Shown: positions 6,697-12,789 of the stretch, in pieces
How positions within the stretch are numbered: position 1 is the first letter of the stretch
Layout: each line of letters starts with the position of its first letter
Origin: Rhizobacter sp.
GTDB lineage: Bacteria; Pseudomonadota; Gammaproteobacteria; Burkholderiales; Burkholderiaceae_C
Reading direction: 5' to 3'
Assembly: GCA_025351675.1 (NCBI GenBank)
Contig: JANXVK010000196.1
Span: 1-12,789, forward strand
DNA length: 12,789 nt
Program-made: the position numbers and the translations under genes
Notes under the pieces: model-generated
What the model was told of the DNA's origin: nothing
The model's database searches: none
Seen by the model: only the letters and a program-made list of their open reading frames with translations

Positions 6697-8121
6697 TCAG
6701 TCGCGCTCGGGTGCGATCTGCGTCGCGTAGTCGACCAGCGCGCCGAGGATGTCCTGGCCGCGCTCATCGGCCTCTTCGCCGAGCACGTCGATCTGCTCGA
6801 AAAAGGCTTCGAGCGTCAACCCGCCGCCAGCGCCGTCGTGCAGGCGGTGCGCGCAGTGGCCGAGCCACTGCGTCTGCTCGGCCGGGTTCAACGACTCGGG
6901 GAAGTTGCGCGCGCGGTAGCGGAAGAACAGCTCATCGAGCCGAGCATCGCTGAACACGGGGCGCTTCGCCGCGAGCTGCGCGCCGTCAAGCGTGCGCAGC
7001 TTCTGCAGCGTGCGGCGATCCTCGTTGCCGACGAAACCGCCGTACAGGTCTTCGTCGACGTCGGTCGCGCCCGCGCGCGCCGGCCGCTCGAAGATCGCGG
7101 GCCACATGCCGGCGAGCAGGCTCGCCTTCTGCGCGATCAGCTCGGCATGGCGCAGCGCCTGCGGAATGTCGACGCCCCATCTCAAAGCCATCGCATCGCT
7201 CAGCGTCTTCAGGTTGCCGATCACGATCGGCGACTTGCTGATGTGGATGGTCTTGATCGGCAACCGCGTCACGCCTTCGGGCAGCTCGCTGCTGCGCGTG
7301 AACATGCGGGTGCGGATCTCGTCGACGCCGAGCGTGAACAGCTCGCTCGGGTCGACCGCCAGATCCCACACGACGATCTCGTTCTTGTTCGTCGGATGCG
7401 GCGCGATCGGCCACACCAACGCGATGCAACCGCGCTCGGTGCCGTACATGCCCGAGATGTGCAGGAAGGGCTTGCCGACGCCCATCTCTTTGACGACCTC
7501 GTGTTTGCTGCGCAGCTTCAGGCAGAACTCCCACAGCCGCGGCTGGCGCGTCTTGATCAGGTTGGCCAGCGCGATCGTCGCGCGCACGTCCGACAGCGCA
7601 TCGTGCGCGGCCGCGTGCACGAGCTTGTTCGCGGCGGTCAGGTGTTCGAGCTTGAACGATGGTTTGCCGTCGTCGTGCACCGGCCACTCGATGCCTTCGG
7701 GGCGCAGCGCCCAAGTGGTGCGCACCACGTCGAGCAGATCCCAGCGGCCACACTCGTTCTGCCACTCGCGCGCATACGGGTCGATCAGGTTGCGCCAGAA
7801 CAGATGCCGCGTGACCTCGTCGTCGAACCGGATCGAGTTGTAGCCGACGCCGACCGTGCCGGGTGCTCCAAGCTGCTGCTCGATCGCGTCGGCGAAGCGG
7901 TGCTCGGGCACGCCCTGTTCGAGACAGCGCTGTGGCGTGATGCCGGTCAGCAGGCAGGCCTCGGGCTCGGGCAGAGAGTCGGGCGCGGGCTGGCAATACT
8001 GCATCAGCGGCGCGCCAATCTCGTTCAGATCGGCGTCGGTGCGCACGCCGGCAAACTGCGATGGCCGGTCGCGGCGCGGCACGCGGCCGAAGGTTTCGTA
8101 GTCGTGCCAGAAGAAGGTCAT
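6697..8121 (-). CDS. sbcB: Exodeoxyribonuclease I
   Basis: The 474-residue product is almost exactly the length of E. coli exonuclease I (475). It digests single-stranded DNA 3' to 5' and acts in recombination and mismatch repair in the cytoplasm. The DEDDh active site is complete: Asp7 and Glu9 in HDYETFG, Asp100 in RFDDEVTR, His173 and Asp178 in AHDALSDV. These match E. coli D15, E17, D108, H181 and D186 with a constant offset of 8. The later RWDLLDVVRTTWALRPEGI segment and the C-terminal YRARNFPESL also match the family. I chose ATG 8121 because family similarity begins there. It has no Shine-Dalgarno, and the reading frame stays open upstream through a GC-rich repeat to ATG 8199 or 8208, which could add 26 or 29 residues. 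It stands alone, divergent from serC. Confidence 0.96.
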   Translation of the reverse strand: MTFFWHDYETFGRVPRRDRPSQFAGVRTDADLNEIGAPLMQYCQPAPDSLPEPEACLLTGITPQRCLEQGVPEHRFADAIEQQLGAPGTVGVGYNSIRFDDEVTRHLFWRNLIDPYAREWQNECGRWDLLDVVRTTWALRPEGIEWPVHDDGKPSFKLEHLTAANKLVHAAAHDALSDVRATIALANLIKTRQPRLWEFCLKLRSKHEVVKEMGVGKPFLHISGMYGTERGCIALVWPIAPHPTNKNEIVVWDLAVDPSELFTLGVDEIRTRMFTRSSELPEGVTRLPIKTIHISKSPIVIGNLKTLSDAMALRWGVDIPQALRHAELIAQKASLLAGMWPAIFERPARAGATDVDEDLYGGFVGNEDRRTLQKLRTLDGAQLAAKRPVFSDARLDELFFRYRARNFPESLNPAEQTQWLGHCAHRLHDGAGGGLTLEAFFEQIDVLGEEADERGQDILGALVDYATQIAPERD

Positions 8122-8199
8122 GCCGGCGGCGCCGGGCCGCCCCAAGGCGCCGGCCGCCCCCTCGGGGGGCTGCAAACGCCGTGAGCGTGGGGGTTCCAT
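8122..8199. repeat. GC-rich dispersed intergenic repeat with hairpin, abutting sbcB
   Basis: This block contains GCCCCC (8156-8161) and GGGGGC (8165-8170) around a TCG loop, plus several GGCGCC/GGCCG-type palindromes. On the minus strand it begins ATGGAACCCCCACGCTCACG and continues through the CCCCCCGAGGGGG hairpin to a CCTTGGGGCGGCCCGG tail. I recall very similar sequences scattered between genes in Comamonadaceae and related Burkholderiales; only one copy is in this window, so repetitiveness is from memory. It often creates false N-terminal extensions beginning MEPPRS. Confidence 0.55.
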
Positions 8200-8292
8200 T
8201 TCGGCCATCCGGGGAATCTAACAGGGCGCACCCGCAGGGTTCGGCTAAGCTTGCCGGCCCACCTTCACCAGCTCCGTCGGAGACCTGCTTCC

Positions 8293-9375
8293 ATGACCCG
8301 AGTTTTCAACTTCAGCGCCGGCCCCGCCGCCCTGCCCGAATCCGTGCTGCGCCAGGCAGCCGACGAGATGCTCGACTGGCACGGCTCGGGCATGTCGGTG
8401 ATGGAAATGAGCCACCGCGGCAGGGAGTTCATCTCGATCCACGCCGAGTGCGAGGCGCTGCTGCGCGAGCTGCTTGCGATCCCGTCGAACTACAAGGTGC
8501 TGTTCATGCAGGGCGGCGCGATCGGCGAGAACGCGATCGTGCCGATGAACATGCTGCGCGGCCGCACCAGCGCCGACTACGTCAACACCGGCGAGTGGTC
8601 GAAGAAGTCGATCAAGGAGGCGGGCAAGTACGCGAAGATCAACGTCGTTGCCAGCTCCGAAGACACCAGGTTCGACCGCGTGCCCAAGCGCGAGACCTGG
8701 AAGCTCGACCCGAACGCCGCCTACGTGCACATCTGCGCGAACGAGACCATCGGCGGCATCGAATATCACTTCACGCCCGACGTCGGCGATGTGCCGCTGA
8801 TTGCTGACGTGTCGTCCAACATCATGTCGCGGCCGTTGGACGTGTCGAAATTCGGCCTGATCTACGGCGGCGCGCAAAAGAACATCGGCCCGGCCGGCCT
8901 GACGATCGTGGTCGTGCGCGACGACCTGCTCGGCGGCGCGCTGCCGATCACGCCCTCGGCCTTCAACTACGCTGAACAAGCCGCCAACGACTCGATGCTG
9001 AACACCCCGCCGACCTATGCGATCTACATCGCCGGCCTCGTCTTCAACTGGATCAAGACGCGCGGCGGCCTGGTCGCGATGGAAGCGCACAACCGCAAGA
9101 AGGCGGCGGTGCTCTACGACTTTCTCGACGCCACCTCGTTCTACAGCAGCCCGATCCAGCGCGAAGACCGCTCGCTGATGAACGTGCCGTTCAAGCTGAA
9201 AGACGACGCACTCGATGCGGCGTTTCTCAAGGGCGCAGAGGCGCGCGGCATGCTTCAACTCAAGGGCCACCGCGCCGTCGGCGGCATGCGCGCGTCGATC
9301 TACAACGCGATGCCGATCGAGGGCGTGCAGGCGCTGGTGGCCTGGATGAAGGAGTTCGAGGCCTCGCATGGCTGA
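8293..9375 (+). CDS. serC: Phosphoserine aminotransferase
   Basis: The 360-residue product is a class V PLP-dependent aminotransferase, close to E. coli SerC (362). It converts 3-phosphohydroxypyruvate and glutamate to 3-phosphoserine and 2-oxoglutarate in serine synthesis; SerC also serves vitamin B6 synthesis in many bacteria. The N-terminus [19 protein letters not shown] is characteristic, as are MSHRGREF (39-46) and [10 protein letters not shown] (71-80). The PLP lysine is Lys196 in [15 protein letters not shown] 8293 was chosen for this conserved start; GGAGA (8279-8283) is 9 nt upstream. An in-frame ATG at 8251 would add 14 residues unlike the family. The stop overlaps the serA start by 8 nt, so the two are almost certainly cotranscribed. 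Confidence 0.97.
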   Translation: MTRVFNFSAGPAALPESVLRQAADEMLDWHGSGMSVMEMSHRGREFISIHAECEALLRELLAIPSNYKVLFMQGGAIGENAIVPMNMLRGRTSADYVNTGEWSKKSIKEAGKYAKINVVASSEDTRFDRVPKRETWKLDPNAAYVHICANETIGGIEYHFTPDVGDVPLIADVSSNIMSRPLDVSKFGLIYGGAQKNIGPAGLTIVVVRDDLLGGALPITPSAFNYAEQAANDSMLNTPPTYAIYIAGLVFNWIKTRGGLVAMEAHNRKKAAVLYDFLDATSFYSSPIQREDRSLMNVPFKLKDDALDAAFLKGAEARGMLQLKGHRAVGGMRASIYNAMPIEGVQALVAWMKEFEASHG

Positions 9376-10558
9376 CGCCGGGCGCTTCCAAGTCCTGGTG
9401 CTGAACCAGATCTCGGCCAACGGCCTGAAGCGGCTGCCGGCCGACCGCTATGCGGTCGGCAAGGATGTGGCCGCGCCGGATGCAGTGCTCGTGCGTTCGG
9501 CCGACATGCACACGCTCGCGATCGCACCCAGCGTCGTCGCAATCGCGCGCGCCGGCGCCGGCACCAACAACATCCCGGTCAAGGCGATGAGCGAGCGTGG
9601 CGTGCCGGTCTTCAACGCGCCGGGCGCGAACGCCAACGCGGTGAAAGAACTCGTGCTCGCCGCGATGCTGATGACCGCGCGCAACCTCGCGCCGGCGCTG
9701 CGCTTCGTCGCCGGGCTCGATGCCGCATCGCCCCACATGGGGAAGGCCGTCGAGGACGGCAAGAAAGCTTTCGCCGGCTTCGAGCTCGCCGGCCACACGC
9801 TGGGCATCGTCGGCCTCGGCAAGGTCGGCTGTCTGGTCGCCGATGCGGCGATCAAGCTCGGCATGGACGTCCACGGCTTTGACCCGCACATCACGGTCGA
9901 CGCCGCGTGGAGCCTGCCCGCGCAAGTGAAGAAGGCCGCGAGCGTCGCCGACGTGCTGAAGAACGCCGACTTCGTGACCCTGCACGTGCCGCTGATCGAC
10001 GCGACCCGCGATCTCGTCAACGCCGACAACCTCGGTCTGATGCGCGCCGGCGCGGTGCTGATGAATTTTTCGCGCGAAGGCGTGGTGAACGAGGCCGCCG
10101 TGCTCGCCGCGCTCGACGCGAAGAAACTCGCCTGGTATGCCTGTGACTTTCCGAGCCCCGCCGCGCATGCCCACCCGCAGGTGCTCGCGCTGCCGCACCT
10201 CGGCGCCTCCACCGCGGAGGCGGAAGAGAACTGCGCGATCATGGTCGTCGACCAGCTGCGTGACTATCTGGAGCACGGCAACGTGACCAACGCGGTCAAC
10301 TTTCCGCACGTCAGCATGGCGCGCGAATCGGCGCACCGCATCGCGATCGCAAACGCGAACGTGCCGAACATGCTCGGTCAGATCTCGACCGCGATGGCCG
10401 CCGCCGGGCTGAACATCCACAACATGGTCAACAAGTCGCGCGGCGACATGGCCTACACGCTGGTCGATGTCGACAGCCCGGTCGCGCCGCAGGTGCTCGA
10501 CGCGCTGCGTGCGATCGATGGCGTGCTCTCGGTGCGCCACCTGCCGAATCCCGGCTGA
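9368..10558 (+). CDS. serA: D-3-phosphoglycerate dehydrogenase, short ACT-domain form
   Basis: The 396-residue product oxidises 3-phosphoglycerate to 3-phosphohydroxypyruvate with NAD, the first step of serine synthesis, supplying SerC. The Rossmann motif GIVGLGKVG is at 146-154, with Asp172 after the next strand favouring NAD. Substrate-side residues include Arg236 ([10 protein letters not shown]) and His277 (PHLGAST). The C-terminal part from about 324 ([19 protein letters not shown]) is an ACT domain, the usual serine-sensing module. The large intervening domain of mycobacterial-type enzymes is absent. The segment where most relatives have FxxEP reads [11 protein letters not shown], so the usual catalytic Glu seems missing. 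GAGG (9358-9361) is 6 nt upstream of the ATG, inside the end of serC; ATGGCTGA holds both the start and the serC stop. Confidence 0.94.
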   Translation: MADAGRFQVLVLNQISANGLKRLPADRYAVGKDVAAPDAVLVRSADMHTLAIAPSVVAIARAGAGTNNIPVKAMSERGVPVFNAPGANANAVKELVLAAMLMTARNLAPALRFVAGLDAASPHMGKAVEDGKKAFAGFELAGHTLGIVGLGKVGCLVADAAIKLGMDVHGFDPHITVDAAWSLPAQVKKAASVADVLKNADFVTLHVPLIDATRDLVNADNLGLMRAGAVLMNFSREGVVNEAAVLAALDAKKLAWYACDFPSPAAHAHPQVLALPHLGASTAEAEENCAIMVVDQLRDYLEHGNVTNAVNFPHVSMARESAHRIAIANANVPNMLGQISTAMAAAGLNIHNMVNKSRGDMAYTLVDVDSPVAPQVLDALRAIDGVLSVRHLPNPG

Positions 10559-10666
10559 GCGAGGCGCGCCCGCCGCGATCGGTCCGACTCCACCCGCCGC
10601 GCGGGCGTCATCGTCTGCTGACACAATGGGTTTTGTCCAAACCTGCTTTCTCGACGAGGTGCCCGC

Positions 10667-12789
<2,123 letters not shown>

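Noticed and set aside
6367..8184. A long plus-strand frame opposite sbcB.
   Set aside because: Arg/Ala/Gln-rich antisense translation without family features; the DEDDh exonuclease on the other strand explains the region.
10593..10605. Small hairpin CCCGC-CGC-GCGGG after serA as an intrinsic terminator.
   Set aside because: Only 5 bp with a 3-nt loop and no following T-run; such stems are expected by chance at this GC content.

Overview
The window is high-GC bacterial DNA with closely packed genes. Protein signatures and a GC-rich, hairpin-forming repeat next to sbcB point to a betaproteobacterium, most likely Burkholderiales (the Comamonadaceae / Rubrivivax-Leptothrix side). That placement rests on remembered family resemblance, not on a database search. 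I saw no tRNA, rRNA, CRISPR array, insertion sequence, integrase or change in base composition.

Left half (1-6468): a molybdenum-hydroxylase cluster. At the left edge, reading leftward, are an FAD-binding subunit (282-1154) and a [2Fe-2S] subunit (1-285, cut by the window edge) of a three-subunit xanthine-dehydrogenase-family enzyme. The catalytic Mo subunit is expected just outside the window. Divergent from them is a LysR-type regulator (about 1345-2259). Converging on the regulator is a second leftward operon: an NCS2 xanthine/uracil-type permease (4928-6307), an IorA-like [2Fe-2S] subunit (4464-4916) and an IorB-like, Tat-exported molybdopterin-binding subunit (2315-4453). The last two start codons are preceded by Shine-Dalgarno sequences that overlap the stop codon of the gene before, so the three genes look translationally linked.

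The most interesting signal is non-coding. A 48-bp element occurs once upstream of each leftward operon (1216-1263 and 6421-6468), in the same orientation. The two copies align without gaps at 34 of 48 positions, with three invariant blocks at identical spacing. It looks like a shared promoter/operator tying two distinct Mo-hydroxylases and the permease into one regulon, with the LysR protein as the obvious candidate regulator. Purine-like N-heterocycles are the most economical substrate guess because of the permease family, but the substrate is not proven by the sequence.

Right half (6697-12789): housekeeping genes. sbcB (exonuclease I) reads leftward and carries the GC-rich repeat directly before its conserved start. 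Divergent from it is a serine-biosynthesis pair, serC and a short ACT-domain serA, which overlap by 8 nt. Then comes acnA (aconitase), cut by the right edge with its three cluster cysteines present. The serA product seems to lack the usual catalytic glutamate of its family, and acnA carries an Ala/Pro-rich insertion. The window is mainly ordinary gene families in an interesting regulatory arrangement; I found no clearly new molecular machine.
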